Shown here in pieces: positions 16,435-27,800 of a DNA stretch of 64,000 bases; the stretch's first letter is position 1, and each line of letters starts with the position of its first letter. Both the position numbers and the translations under genes were made by a program. Location of the stretch: the NCBI RefSeq assembly GCF_002744175.1, contig NZ_NKHF01000008.1, forward strand, positions 1 through 64,000, read 5' to 3'. The stretch comes from Pseudoalteromonas piscicida (GTDB taxonomy: Bacteria > Pseudomonadota > Gammaproteobacteria > Enterobacterales > Alteromonadaceae). Below the pieces are notes generated by a model. It saw only the letters and a list, made by a program, of their open reading frames with translations, did not search any database and was not told where the DNA came from.

Positions 16435-17475
16435 ATGCGCAAAAATGTGGTTGGGGTTTGCTTGGTTCGGTTTTTACTCTTTGTAACTTGTACATTTTAT
16501 TTTTGCCAACATGCGTTGGCGAAAGACTTCTCATATTTTGAAAGTAAGCTAGACGAGGCCAGCGACTATTTAACGGTTAACCCTGCACAATCCTTGATTA
16601 TTCTCGACAGTTTAGAGCAACTGCAAGATGTACCTGTACCGTTATTTATTCAGTGGCATTTGCTGAGCGCTCGTGCATCTGTACCAACAAACAAAGTTGA
16701 TAGGCTCTATACCTCAATAAATGCGACCTTTCTGTATCCAGATGACATGTTTTTTAAAGCCAACCTCCCTACCATTTTGAGTGCGCTAGGGATTTGGTTA
16801 CGCCGACAAGAATACCTTGATGATGCTGATACTAGTCTTAAGTGTGCCTACAAATATGCAGAAAATGACCGCCAACGACTTACGCTGACTAACAGTATGG
16901 CGCTAGTTGCCCGCAACCAAGATGACTACCAAAAAGCGAGAACATTGTATGCCAAAGCACGCAAATTAGCTGAGGAGTTAAAGCAAACCCCGGTACTTGC
17001 GATGATCGAAAGCAATTTGGGTAGCCTCGCACTTGATCAAGGTCGAGTATTTGAAGCCGAGCAGTATTTTCGCCATGCTCTGTTGGGCTATCAAGCCGTT
17101 GATAAACGCTCGGGTCAAATCTCAGCGGGGATTAACTTGATGTTTGTCTTTCTTATTCAAAAACAAATCGTGAACTACGAACGTTTACAAGGGCCCACGT
17201 CTACCCTAACCACAGCCTTTCCAAACGAATCAAAACAAGCTTGGCTACAATGGCTTGAGGCGCGCTATAAACAACTCGAGGGGGAGATGCCCAACCAAAG
17301 CACTAAGCAAGCGTTACAACTGGCATATACCCAGTTAGAAAGCGACAAAGTAAAGCTACTAGTACATAGATATTTAGCAAAAGAGTTAGGCGTCGAAGTA
17401 ACGGCTCCCCTCCCCATCACAGCCAAGTCTTTTTCAAGCCCTTGGTTTGATAGAGTGAAGCTGTGTAGCTGGTAA
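16435..17475 (+). CDS. Exported TPR-repeat protein
   Basis: A 346-residue protein with an N-terminal signal sequence (LVRFLLFVTCTFYFCQHALA) and a helical body. TPR-like repeats lie around 135-235 (YQKARTLYAKARKLAEEL, RVFEAEQYFRHALLGYQAV). It resembles the sensory TPR region of 'TPR-GGDEF' or TPR-kinase proteins of Alteromonadales, but stops before any output domain, so it may be a truncated relative or an independent adaptor. It is the third gene of a same-strand run (kinase, binding protein, TPR protein) and ends at a bidirectional terminator shared with grpE. Confidence 0.6.
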   Translation: MRKNVVGVCLVRFLLFVTCTFYFCQHALAKDFSYFESKLDEASDYLTVNPAQSLIILDSLEQLQDVPVPLFIQWHLLSARASVPTNKVDRLYTSINATFLYPDDMFFKANLPTILSALGIWLRRQEYLDDADTSLKCAYKYAENDRQRLTLTNSMALVARNQDDYQKARTLYAKARKLAEELKQTPVLAMIESNLGSLALDQGRVFEAEQYFRHALLGYQAVDKRSGQISAGINLMFVFLIQKQIVNYERLQGPTSTLTTAFPNESKQAWLQWLEARYKQLEGEMPNQSTKQALQLAYTQLESDKVKLLVHRYLAKELGVEVTAPLPITAKSFSSPWFDRVKLCSW

Positions 17476-17500
17476 GCGAATACATTCGTTCCTAAACGCA

Positions 17501-17527
17501 AAAAAGCCGCTCAATGAGCGGCTTTTT
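17501..17527. terminator. Bidirectional intrinsic terminator
   Basis: Stem GCCGCTC / GAGCGGC with a 3-nt AAT loop, A5 on the left and T5 on the right. It lies between the convergent TPR gene and grpE and can end transcription from both sides. Confidence 0.85.
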
Positions 17528-17541
17528 CAAATTGAATTTGC

Positions 17542-18159
17542 TTATTCAGCAGCCTTAGAGACCATCACCATCGCAGGGCGCAATAGACGACCGTTTAAGG
17601 TATACCCTTTTTGCATCACAGCAAGCACAGTATTTGGTGATACATCATTGCTCGGCTGAATTGACATTGCTTGGTGTAGCTCTGGGTTAAATGCTTCACC
17701 CTGCGGGTTTACCGCTTCAACACCAAATTTAGCAAGGGCATCAGCAAATGTCTTGATAGTCATATCAATACCTTCAAGCACTGGCTTTAAAGTTTCGTTT
17801 TCTTTGTCAGAAAACTCAATTGCACGCTCGAGGTTATCGATCACTGGTAGCAATTCATTTGAGAACTTTTCAAGTGCAAATTTATGCGCTTTTTCAACAT
17901 CTTGCGCTGCACGACGACGAACATTTTCTAGCTCTGCAGCAGCACGAACTACACTGTCTTTCTGTGAGTCAATCGTTTGCTTAGCCGCTTCAAGCTCAGC
18001 GTACAAGCCTGCAATTTCCTCTTCTGGGCTCAACTCAGCCGCATTTTCTGCTTGCTCTTCCTGAGTGTCTTGCTGCTCTTGTGTTTCAACAGCTTCTGCT
18101 TCAACTTGCGTTTGTTCTTGTTCAAGCTCTTGCTCTGGGGCTTTTGTCTGCTCAGACAT
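17542..18159 (-). CDS. grpE: GrpE, nucleotide exchange factor of DnaK
   Basis: GrpE releases ADP from DnaK in the DnaK-DnaJ-GrpE chaperone cycle and acts as a thermosensor. The 205-residue protein has an acidic, Gln/Glu-rich N-terminus (about 1-45), a long dimer coiled coil ([20 protein letters not shown]), [13 protein letters not shown] and the C-terminal beta domain ([29 protein letters not shown]). It lies 65 bp after hrcA on the same strand, with its own heat-shock-type promoter in the gap. dnaK and dnaJ are not in this window. Confidence 0.96.
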   Translation of the reverse strand: MSEQTKAPEQELEQEQTQVEAEAVETQEQQDTQEEQAENAAELSPEEEIAGLYAELEAAKQTIDSQKDSVVRAAAELENVRRRAAQDVEKAHKFALEKFSNELLPVIDNLERAIEFSDKENETLKPVLEGIDMTIKTFADALAKFGVEAVNPQGEAFNPELHQAMSIQPSNDVSPNTVLAVMQKGYTLNGRLLRPAMVMVSKAAE

Positions 18160-18193
18160 GTGGTTATTCTCCGATTCTTTACAACTGCGGTAA

Positions 18194-18222
18194 TTATGGG
18201 GATTGAAACGAGAGTTTCAACC
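18194..18222 (-). promoter_or_regulatory. Sigma-32 (RpoH)-type promoter of grpE overlapping an inverted repeat
   Basis: On the minus strand GTTGAAA, a 13-bp spacer and CCCCATAA match the heat-shock consensus CTTGAAA-N13-CCCCAT. The -35 element is also one arm of a perfect inverted repeat, TTGAAAC-TCTC-GTTTCAA (18203-18220), filling the spacer, which could be an operator. No CIRCE element was seen here. Confidence 0.7.
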
Positions 18223-18224
18223 CT

Positions 18225-19160
18225 TTATTGAGGCAATTTTTTGAATTCTGCCAAGATAGCTTCGATCTTTGAATCTGCGGGGCATATCACGCAGAAACGG
18301 CTCTGATATTCGCCCTTCGAAAAATAAGGCACACTCAATACAACCACGCGGTTGAGCCCGAGCATGCTTAACTCTTCACCAAGTAGCACTGAAATACCAT
18401 CTCGAAACGCCAAACGATCTTCCACTTGATCTAAAAATCCTACGCCTAAATTAATCTCTTTATCTAGCTCCAAGCGGTTATATAGGTATCGCTCACCAAC
18501 CACAATGGCGTTATCAGATCCTAGTTGCTGACTCAACTGTTTGGTCCATTGCGCTAGAATATGATGACAACTCGGCGGCGCACTGTAAGCCATTGCACGC
18601 ATTCGGTGCAAACCTTCAACCAGCGTTTGCTGACTAAACACAGTGTTCATCCAAGCAGCGAACTGATAACGAAGTGCATCAGTGTCATCAATGGGTTTAT
18701 CTATGCAAATGTTTTGTGACTGCCCTGCTCTGTCGATTAATAACACTAGCCAGTTTTTGCGATCAAAATCGAGCACTTCAACTCGGAACATTTGTTTGCT
18801 GCTTACTTGTGGCAAGCCTACACAACAACATACCTGAAAGTTTTGACTCAATAGATGCGCAAAAGAAACGATTGCAGACTGATCTGGTTGCCAATGCACC
18901 GCAACATCTGCCAGTGGAAAAAACTCCTGCAACCAAAATTTTACACCTTCATCGGTAGGCACTCGACCGGCCGACGTGTGTGGCGAATACAACAGGCCTT
19001 TGGTTTCTAGCCGAGCCATTGCGTTTCGCACCGTTGCTGAGCATATAGCAAGGCCGTCCTGCTTTGCTATTTTGCTGGATGCAACGGGCTGTCCGTCGCC
19101 ATTACAATAATGACGCATGACCGCGCACAGAATTTGTTCATCTCTGGGATTTAGTTTCAT
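18225..19160 (-). CDS. hrcA: HrcA-family heat-inducible transcription repressor
   Basis: HrcA represses chaperone operons and is itself folded by GroEL. The N-terminal winged helix reads LNPRDEQILCAVMRHY and QPVASSKIAKQDGLAICSAT, then VRNAMARLETKGLLYSPHTS and AGRVPTDEGV, the classic HrcA signature. The remainder has the GAF-like and dimerisation regions; length about 311 is a little short of the family's usual 340. The frame is open from a TTG at 19196, but the ATG at 19160 fits the family's start and lies just after a sigma-32-type promoter. It is followed by grpE, and is divergent from nadK. HrcA and sigma-32 control occurring together is less common in gammaproteobacteria. Confidence 0.85.
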   Translation of the reverse strand: MKLNPRDEQILCAVMRHYCNGDGQPVASSKIAKQDGLAICSATVRNAMARLETKGLLYSPHTSAGRVPTDEGVKFWLQEFFPLADVAVHWQPDQSAIVSFAHLLSQNFQVCCCVGLPQVSSKQMFRVEVLDFDRKNWLVLLIDRAGQSQNICIDKPIDDTDALRYQFAAWMNTVFSQQTLVEGLHRMRAMAYSAPPSCHHILAQWTKQLSQQLGSDNAIVVGERYLYNRLELDKEINLGVGFLDQVEDRLAFRDGISVLLGEELSMLGLNRVVVLSVPYFSKGEYQSRFCVICPADSKIEAILAEFKKLPQ

Positions 19161-19169
19161 ATTTATTTT

Positions 19170-19197
19170 TATATGGGTGTCAATTGCCAGTTTCAAG
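19170..19197 (-). promoter_or_regulatory. Sigma-32 (RpoH)-type promoter of hrcA
   Basis: On the minus strand CTTGAAA, a 13-bp spacer and CCCATATA match the heat-shock consensus, with the same spacing as the grpE promoter. The expected transcription start falls only a few bases before the ATG at 19160, so the mRNA may be nearly leaderless. Confidence 0.55.
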
Positions 19198-19250
19198 CAC
19201 TACGCTTTTACGATAATCTTGCTACAAAGATACCAAGGACAAATGACTGA

Positions 19251-20135
19251 ATGACGACCACGTTTAACACCATCGGCTTAATTGGCAAACCCAACCACGA
19301 AGGCGCGGGGACGACCTTACAACGACTTTACACATTTTTGCAAGCATTAGGATACGAAGTGCTAGTAGAAGATAGAGTTGCAGAGCAAATAAAATCTCTG
19401 CCTGACGACGCCGTGGTGGAATTAGTTGAGTTAGGAAAACGGTGCGATTTGGCGATTGTTGTCGGCGGTGACGGCAATATGCTAGGTGCAGCCCGAGTGC
19501 TGGCTCGATTCGATGTTGCCGTTATTGGTGTAAACCGAGGAAACTTAGGCTTTCTAACAGATTTAAACCCAGAAGGTTTCGAAGCCCAACTAGAGGCGGT
19601 CTTAAGCGGCCAGTTTATTGAAGAATCGCGATTCTTGTTGGAAGTGGCAGTATACCGACATCATCAACTAAAAAGTGCAAATTTAGCAATGAACGAGGCC
19701 GTGCTTCATGCCGATAAAGTAGCTCATATGATTGAGTTTGAAGCCTTTATTGATGATGAATTTGTATTTTCACAACGTTCAGATGGCTTGATCGTCTCGA
19801 CCCCTACTGGCTCAACTGCTTATTCGTTATCAGGTGGTGGCCCCATCTTAACTCCTGAGCTCAATGCCATCTCATTGGTGCCTATGTTTCCGCATACGCT
19901 CTCAAGCAGACCATTAGTTGTGGATGCCGAGAAAGAAGTAAAACTAAAGCTAAGCTTAGAAAACACTGATAGTTTACAAGTTAGTTGCGATAGTCACGTA
20001 GTACTTGCTGTATTACCAGGTGATGAAGTAGTGATAAAAAAGGCGGAGAAAAAACTCCGACTTATTCATCCCAAATGCTACTCCTACTACAATGTGCTTA
20101 GACAGAAATTAAATTGGGGCAGTAGGCTTTACTAA
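19251..20135 (+). CDS. nadK: NAD kinase
   Basis: NadK phosphorylates NAD to NADP with ATP and is the only de novo source of NADP. The 294-residue protein has the GGDGN motif ([15 protein letters not shown]), the [11 protein letters not shown] block, the second conserved NE/D-rich region ([15 protein letters not shown]) and [20 protein letters not shown], all diagnostic. It lies divergent from hrcA and upstream of recN, the order (hrcA/grpE, nadK, recN) found in many gammaproteobacteria. Confidence 0.97.
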   Translation: MTTTFNTIGLIGKPNHEGAGTTLQRLYTFLQALGYEVLVEDRVAEQIKSLPDDAVVELVELGKRCDLAIVVGGDGNMLGAARVLARFDVAVIGVNRGNLGFLTDLNPEGFEAQLEAVLSGQFIEESRFLLEVAVYRHHQLKSANLAMNEAVLHADKVAHMIEFEAFIDDEFVFSQRSDGLIVSTPTGSTAYSLSGGGPILTPELNAISLVPMFPHTLSSRPLVVDAEKEVKLKLSLENTDSLQVSCDSHVVLAVLPGDEVVIKKAEKKLRLIHPKCYSYYNVLRQKLNWGSRLY

Positions 20136-20197
20136 GTGCGTAAAGTTACGCAAAATAACCTTGTTTGAATTTTCTATTTTAGGTAAATAATAAAAAA

Positions 20198-20788
20198 ATG
20201 GCTTACGTTGTATTTTTCACATTAGCACTACTCATTACCATACTTTCGGTTTATTTAGTGATTGAAAATAATAGAAGAAAAGCCCGTGAAGCTGAAAAGA
20301 AAGCGCTCAATGAGCGCTTAAAAGTTATTACTACGCATTTTAAAGCTAAAGTAACCGAATTTGTGGACGCTAAGATTTTACGCCCAAAATACGCGCCACC
20401 CATTAATGCCATTGTCGGTAATTTTTTTGTGGTGCAGTCACACACTGAAGAAAACTTAACGCAACTCGAAAAGGTGTCTGAGCTTTTTATTCATTCAGTG
20501 ACCAACGAGCTAAATAAATGTCGCTTAAATGGCAATATAGATTTACTAGCCGAGCAAATGCAGTATTTTGTTGCCGAATTACCTTCTGCTGGGATTGCCT
20601 ATAACCGCACATTTTATCACGAGATCCTACCTGCGCTGATCGCCCGTATTCAAACCCCTGACACTCCAGCTATACAACCTGATGAAGAAGCTGATGGCGA
20701 ACAAGAGCCTAGTGCAGAACCTCAAGAGCAGCAAAACCAGCAAAAAGTACAAGCTACGAAGTTGGTAAAGGAGCGCGCATTAAGCTAA
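20198..20788 (+). CDS. Hypothetical membrane-anchored protein between nadK and recN
   Basis: I do not recognise this 196-residue protein. A single N-terminal membrane helix (VVFFTLALLITILSVYLVIE) is followed by a basic, Arg/Lys-rich coiled-coil stretch (RRKAREAEKKALNERLK), a soluble helical body, and an acidic Gln/Glu/Pro-rich tail (EEADGEQEPSAEPQEQQNQQ). The topology would place the body in the cytoplasm. It sits 62 bp after nadK and before the LexA-controlled recN. Confidence 0.6.
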   Translation: MAYVVFFTLALLITILSVYLVIENNRRKAREAEKKALNERLKVITTHFKAKVTEFVDAKILRPKYAPPINAIVGNFFVVQSHTEENLTQLEKVSELFIHSVTNELNKCRLNGNIDLLAEQMQYFVAELPSAGIAYNRTFYHEILPALIARIQTPDTPAIQPDEEADGEQEPSAEPQEQQNQQKVQATKLVKERALS

Positions 20789-20842
20789 ACCTCAGCAACA
20801 TTTTTCTCAGAATTTTGTGATATGAGTTGATAAAACACAAAA

Positions 20843-20862
20843 TACTGTATAAATTAACAGTA
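20843..20862 (+). promoter_or_regulatory. LexA box 1 of recN
   Basis: TACTGTATAAATTAACAGTA: CTG-N10-CAG with AT-rich centre and flanking TA on both sides, close to the ideal SOS box. It lies 22 bp before the recN start codon. Confidence 0.85.
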
Positions 20863-20867
20863 ACTCT

Positions 20868-20883
20868 CTGTTAAGGTGTACAG
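20868..20883 (+). promoter_or_regulatory. LexA box 2 of recN, overlapping the ribosome site
   Basis: CTG-TTAAGGTGTA-CAG gives a second CTG-N10-CAG only 21 bp (two helical turns) after the first box. It covers the AAGG ribosome site just ahead of the ATG at 20885. E. coli recN also has more than one SOS box. Confidence 0.6.
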
Positions 20884-20884
20884 T

Positions 20885-22561
20885 ATGCTTTTAGCTTTAA
20901 ATGTTCAAAATTTTGCTATTGTTAGTGCGCTAAATATTGACTGGCATTGCGGCATGACCGCAATTACAGGTGAAACTGGCGCTGGTAAATCCATTGCAAT
21001 TGACGCACTTTCACTTTGTTTGGGTGAACGAGCCGATCCTTCCGCTATTCGCCCCGGTACTGATAAAGCCGATATCTCAGCGCAGTTTGATGTATCTGAC
21101 CTGCCAGCTGCTAAGCGCTTTTTAACCGAACATATGCTAGAAAACGAAGAAGATGAATGTATTTTGCGCCGCGTTATTAGTAAAAGCGGGCGCAGTAAAA
21201 GCTATATTAACGGCTCTCCTGTCACCGCTAGCCAACAAAAAGAGTTAGGTCAGCACCTTATTGCTATCCATGGCCAACATGCTCATCAACAGTTACTAAA
21301 GCCTGAGTACCAATTACATCTGCTCGACGCCTATGCCAACCATACTACCCTGCTACAGGCCGTTAAAGGGCAGTATAATCACTATCACAAGTTGCAAAAG
21401 GAATACGTTGAACTGCAAAAATCGCAGCAAGCGCAAGCGGCTAAAAAGCAGCTTCTTGAGTACCAAGTGGCAGAGCTCGACGAATTTTCGCTGCAAGAAG
21501 GCGAATATGAGGAGGTGGAAGCCGAACATTCTCGCTTAAGCCATAGCCAAACCATTCTAGAGCAATGCCACCGTGAGTTATCTCGTCTGTATGAAAACGA
21601 CGAACAAACGGTGTTGTCGCAATTACAACAAAGTGCTCAAGTATTCTCTGAGCTCACCGGTTACGACAAATCCCTAGAGAATATCGCCCAAGTACTTGAA
21701 GAAGCAGCCGTTCAAGTAGAAGAAGCCAGTAGAGAGATCCGCAATTATTCGGACTCGGTCGAACAAGACCCTATGCGACTGCAGGAGCTTGAAGACAGAC
21801 TCTCACAAGCACTTGACTTGGCCAGAAAACATCAGGTTCAGCCAGAGTTATTGTATCAACACCATCAAGCACTACAGCATGAACTTGAGTCTATTAGTTC
21901 TGACTCAGCCAGATTAGATGCCTTAGAAGAAGAAATTGCAGAAGCTATCAATGCCTACAACCAAGCGGCACAAGGGCTTAGCCAGAGTCGTCAGCAGGCC
22001 AGCGAATCTCTTAATACCCAGATCTCAGCGAGCATGAAAGAGCTTGCGATGGGAGATGGGCAATTTGAGATCCAATTAACTCCACATTTAGGTGGTAAGC
22101 CGAGCCCATTGGGCTATGACCACATTGAGTTTTATGTTTCGACCAACCCAGGTCAACCTTTGCAGCCTATGGGGAAAGTTGCGTCTGGCGGTGAGCTATC
22201 GCGCATTAGTTTAGCGATACAAGTAATTATAGCCACACGCGTTACCACACCCACGTTGATTTTTGATGAAGTAGATGTAGGGATCTCGGGCCCAACGGCA
22301 GCAACGGTAGGTAAATTGCTGCGCCAGCTTGGCCAATCTACGCAAGTTATTTGTGTTACCCATTTACCGCAAGTGGCTTGTAGCGGTCATAACCAATTTT
22401 TTGTCGCTAAGCGAGTTGAACATGGTGAGACCTTCACCAAGATGACACCAATGGCAGAAAACCAGCGTATTGATGAAATAGCAAGGTTAATTGGCGGTGA
22501 TAAGATCAGCGACACCACAAGAGCCAGTGCGAAGGAGCTGTTGCAAGTGCAAAGTGCTTAA
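20885..22561 (+). CDS. recN: RecN, DNA double-strand break repair ATPase
   Basis: RecN is an SMC-like ABC ATPase that gathers DNA ends in RecA-dependent break repair. Walker A is GETGAGKSIAIDAL near the N-terminus, followed by a long coiled-coil middle (about 155-370, Glu/Gln-rich with LEDRLSQALDLARK). The ABC signature VASGGELSRISLAI and Walker B TLIFDEVDVGISG lie in the C-terminal half, with the H-loop VTHLPQVA. The frame opens at a GTG at 20876, but MLLALNVQNFAIV at 20885 is the family's start and is preceded by AAGG. Two LexA boxes precede it, so it should be strongly SOS-induced. Confidence 0.97.
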   Translation: MLLALNVQNFAIVSALNIDWHCGMTAITGETGAGKSIAIDALSLCLGERADPSAIRPGTDKADISAQFDVSDLPAAKRFLTEHMLENEEDECILRRVISKSGRSKSYINGSPVTASQQKELGQHLIAIHGQHAHQQLLKPEYQLHLLDAYANHTTLLQAVKGQYNHYHKLQKEYVELQKSQQAQAAKKQLLEYQVAELDEFSLQEGEYEEVEAEHSRLSHSQTILEQCHRELSRLYENDEQTVLSQLQQSAQVFSELTGYDKSLENIAQVLEEAAVQVEEASREIRNYSDSVEQDPMRLQELEDRLSQALDLARKHQVQPELLYQHHQALQHELESISSDSARLDALEEEIAEAINAYNQAAQGLSQSRQQASESLNTQISASMKELAMGDGQFEIQLTPHLGGKPSPLGYDHIEFYVSTNPGQPLQPMGKVASGGELSRISLAIQVIIATRVTTPTLIFDEVDVGISGPTAATVGKLLRQLGQSTQVICVTHLPQVACSGHNQFFVAKRVEHGETFTKMTPMAENQRIDEIARLIGGDKISDTTRASAKELLQVQSA

Positions 22562-22589
22562 CTGTTATCAGGCTGATTGCACCTGTTGA

Positions 22590-22985
22590 TTAACGCGCAG
22601 CGTTATACCGAATTGCTGCGCGGATCAATGTACAGAAATGAGCTTCATTGATGGTGTCCTGCTGTTTTATATCAATCGCCCGTCGAGTGTTACCTGCAAA
22701 CCCTGTATTGAATAACTGGTGCTCATCTTCAAACTTTGCACCGTATGCAAAGGTAAGTTTGACCTTATCTTTGTATACTTCGCCCGTGCAGATCATGCCA
22801 GCTTTTGACCAGACAGGCACTCCTGTTGGATTGCTTGGCTTACGCCACTTGATATCTTCTTCTACCTCTTTATCAACACTTAGGATCAGACTTCTGACCT
22901 GCTGCAATACCACTGCACGCCAATCGCTTAAGCTCGCTATCTTTGCAGTGACCGCATCAGCGCCTGAGTTTATTGTTTCATTCAT
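22590..22985 (-). CDS. DUF1801-domain protein
   Basis: A 131-residue small cytoplasmic protein of the DUF1801 (YdhG/PF08818-like) family. It has the pattern DIKWRKPSNPTGVPVW-SKAGMICTGEVYKDKVKLTFAYGA, in which WxxPxY/W and LxFxxGA blocks are typical (hyphen inserted to split the block), and an ending with RAAIRYNAAR. The family's biochemical function is not established. It converges on recN with a gap of under 30 bp. GGAAAG precedes its ATG. Confidence 0.75.
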   Translation of the reverse strand: MNETINSGADAVTAKIASLSDWRAVVLQQVRSLILSVDKEVEEDIKWRKPSNPTGVPVWSKAGMICTGEVYKDKVKLTFAYGAKFEDEHQLFNTGFAGNTRRAIDIKQQDTINEAHFCTLIRAAIRYNAAR

Positions 22986-23378
22986 GATCTTTCCTTAATA
23001 CTATTGATAAATATATGTTGAGTAAAATTAAGTTAGTGGCTAACAAGGGCCTGTTGACCTTTGCTGTTTGATTTTTGTTCTTCTGAGTGCGTTTTGGTCG
23101 CGACGCTCAACTTGCCGCCTAGTAATCTAGGTAAAAGTTGAGCAACAATGAACAAAGCACACTCAGGTGAACCCAAAGGGCAGCGCTTGATTAGCATTTC
23201 TACTGTGTTATCGCCTGACTCACATAGAACAACTATGCTACGCAGACTCTGCCTTGTATAAACACCAATCAAACTGCTGCAAAAACAAACTTAAAAGATA
23301 AACAGTCCCTACGCAAAATTCAAATAAAAAAACCCCAGCTACAACGAATGTAGTTGGGGTTTGTGAACGACAAAAGCG
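22986..23378. other. Intergenic region between the DUF1801 gene and gltD
   Basis: This 393-bp stretch holds the DUF1801 gene's upstream region and the gltBD terminator. A 79-codon frame on the minus strand (23033-23272) is open but has no clear ribosome site and no recognisable domain, so it is not called as a gene. Confidence 0.4.
23325..23362 (-). terminator. Intrinsic terminator of gltBD
   Basis: On the minus strand AACCCCAACTACA / TGTAGCTGGGGTT form a 13-bp stem (one G-T pair) with a 5-nt loop, followed by a run of seven T, directly after the gltD stop. Confidence 0.85.
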
Positions 23379-24803
<1,425 letters not shown>

Positions 24804-27800
24804 CTACTGCGCCTGAATTCTTAGCTCAGCGCTACTACGCGCTCGGTGGCCAAGTAAACTGTTTAAATCACTCGACTTTGGTTTTACAAGTTTGAACATA
24901 GGTAAATACAGTTCAAAGTTAGCCAAAATCTGCTCAGCGCGAGTTGAACTGGTTAAGTCTAAGTGCTCCGCAATTAGCCCACGTAAATGCTCTTGATGTG
25001 ATGCAAGAGCCGTAAGTTCAACAAGTTCCACCAGCTCAGGGTTAATGCGTTTATCAAAATCCCCATCTTCATCGAGTACATAAGCAAACCCGCCAGTCAT
25101 TCCTGCGCCAAAGTTGACACCAACCTGACCAAGCACGCAAACAACACCACCAGTCATATACTCGCAGCCATTGTCTCCAAGCCCTTCCACTACAGCTTGC
25201 ACTCCAGAGTTACGCACAGCAAAACGTTCACCAGCACGGCCTGCGGCAAACAACTTGCCGCCGGTCGCGCCGTATAAACAGGTGTTACCTATAATGGCTG
25301 CCTGATGTGACGCAAAACTTGAACCAACAGGAGGACGAACGACGAGCTTGCCTCCAGCCATACCTTTACCAACGTAATCGTTTGCATCACCAACTAACGT
25401 CATTTCAAGGCCACCGGCGTTCCATACACCAAATGATTGACCAGCAGTACCATGCAACTCCAATGCAATGGGGTCAGCGGCCATGCCTTGATTACCGTGC
25501 TTACTCGCAATATACCCCGACAACATAGCGCCAATAGCGCGATCGGTATTCGAGATACGACTCACCAAGGAAGTGCCCGTCATTTCATCGATCGCTGTTT
25601 TCGCTTTTGCCAGTAAGCTTTCGTTTAATGCTCCACTGTAATGTGATGGATTATTGTTAGTGCAATATAACGCCTCATTTGACGGATTATTTGGCTTAGC
25701 CAACAGCGGACTCAAATCCAGCTTTTTCTGCTTAGCAGTGTTACCTTCAATGACTTCAAGCAGCTCGGTGCGACCAATTAAATCCGTAAGCTTTGTAACT
25801 CCTAACGAAGCCATCAGTTCACGGGCTTCCTGCGCAATAAACTTAAAGTAGTTCATCGCCATTTCTGGTAATCCGTGATAATGCTTTTGACGCAGCGTAT
25901 CGTCTTGAGTTGCTACACCGGTGGCACAGTTATTAAGGTGACAAATCCTTAAATATTTACAGCCAAGCGCAACCATTGGACCTGTGCCAAAACCAAAGCT
26001 TTCAGCACCAAGGATCGCAGCTTTAATAATATCCAGGCCCGTTTTTAAGCCGCCGTCTGTTTGTAAGCGAATACGGTGACGTAAACCGTTTTCAACCAAG
26101 GCTTGTTGCGTTTCGGCAAGACCAAGCTCCCAAGGGCTTCCAGCATATTTTACCGAGGTCAAAGGACTCGCGCCGGTGCCACCATCGTATCCAGCAATGG
26201 TGATCAGATCCGCATAAGCTTTGGCTACACCCGTTGCAATAGTGCCAACCCCAGGCTCAGACACCAACTTCACTGAAATCATCGCGTCAGGGTTGACCTG
26301 TTTAAGGTCGAAAATCAGCTGTGCTAAATCTTCGATAGAGTAAATATCATGATGCGGTGGTGGCGAAATCAAGGTCACACCAGGTACGGAGTAACGTAAT
26401 TTAGCAATATAAGGTGTTACCTTTTCGCCAGGTAGCTGTCCGCCTTCGCCCGGTTTTGCACCCTGCGCTACTTTGATCTGAATGACATCAGCTGAGCGCA
26501 GGTAGTGTGGCGTCACGCCAAAGCGGCCCGACGCAACCTGTTTGATCCGCGAATTCTTTTCGGTGCCAAAACGCAGTTTGTCTTCCCCACCTTCACCAGA
26601 GTTTGAGCAACCACCTAGACGGTTCATAGCAATGGCCAACGCTTCATGGGCTTCTGGTGATAATGCACCGATACTCATTGCTGCCGAGTCGAAGCGTTTA
26701 TATAGCTCAGTCGCAGGCTCTACATCATCAATATCAATGGCTTGCTGTTCAGAATTGAGCTTTAGCATGTCACGCAGATTTGTGATCGGGCGATTATTAA
26801 CCAGCTCTGCGTATTTAACGTAGTCTTGGTAATTACCCGAGCGCACCGCAGTTTGCAGCGTCTGCACAACATCAGGGTTGTAAGCATGATACTCACCACC
26901 ATGTACATACTTTAACAAACCACCATGTGACAATAGCTTACGTTTACTAAAGGCAAGTTTATTCAGTTGTTGCTGCTCTAGTGCAAAATCATCAAAACAC
27001 GCACCTTTAATACGGTTAGCTACGCCTTTAAAGCACAGTTCAACCACTTCATCAGACAAACCAACCGCTTCAAATAGCATCGAACAACGGTAAGAGGCAA
27101 TCGTGCTGATCCCCATTTTCGACATAATTTTATACAGCCCTTTGTTTATCGCACCACGATAAGACAAAGTAACTTCACGGTAGGACTTTTTAATGATTTG
27201 CTTGTCGCACATGGCGACTAAGGTCTCGTAAGCCAAATATGGATATACCGCAGTGGCACCAAACCCAAGTAGCACAGCAAATTGGTGGGGATCTCTTACG
27301 CTACCCGTTTCTACGATGATATTAGCGTCACAACGCAGGTTATCATTCACAAGACGTCTTTGTACCGCCCCTACTGCCATGGCAGCTGGAATAACCTGTT
27401 TACCTGCAGCAATTTCTCGGTCGCTTAGCACTAACATCACACAGCCAGTGCTTGCTTTAGCTGCGGCTTCGTCGCAAACTCGCATAATTGCTTGTTGCAA
27501 CGATTCTTCCGGCGCATAAATTAATGAGATTTTGCAAGCACAATAGTGGTCGTCGTCAGCATGAAGTAGCTGTTGCATATCTGAATAAGTCAACACTGGC
27601 GAGGCAAATTGCAGCCGTTTGGCATGCCCCGTAGTCTCGTTAAAAACATTTTGCTCACGACCAATACAGGTTGCCAGTGACATCACGTGATTTTCACGGA
27701 GAGGATCGATAGGTGGGTTAGTAACCTGAGCAAATTTTTGACGGAAATAGTCAAATATTGACCGATGTCCTTCAGATAATACAGCAAATGGCGTATCGTC

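Noticed and set aside
18159..18240. CIRCE operator at grpE
   Set aside because: The inverted repeat seen (TTGAAAC/GTTTCAA) does not match TTAGCACTC-N9-GAGTGCTAA.
23033..23272. 79-codon open frame on the minus strand
   Set aside because: No clear ribosome site, no recognisable domain and odd composition; it lies in the gltD downstream gap and is probably chance.
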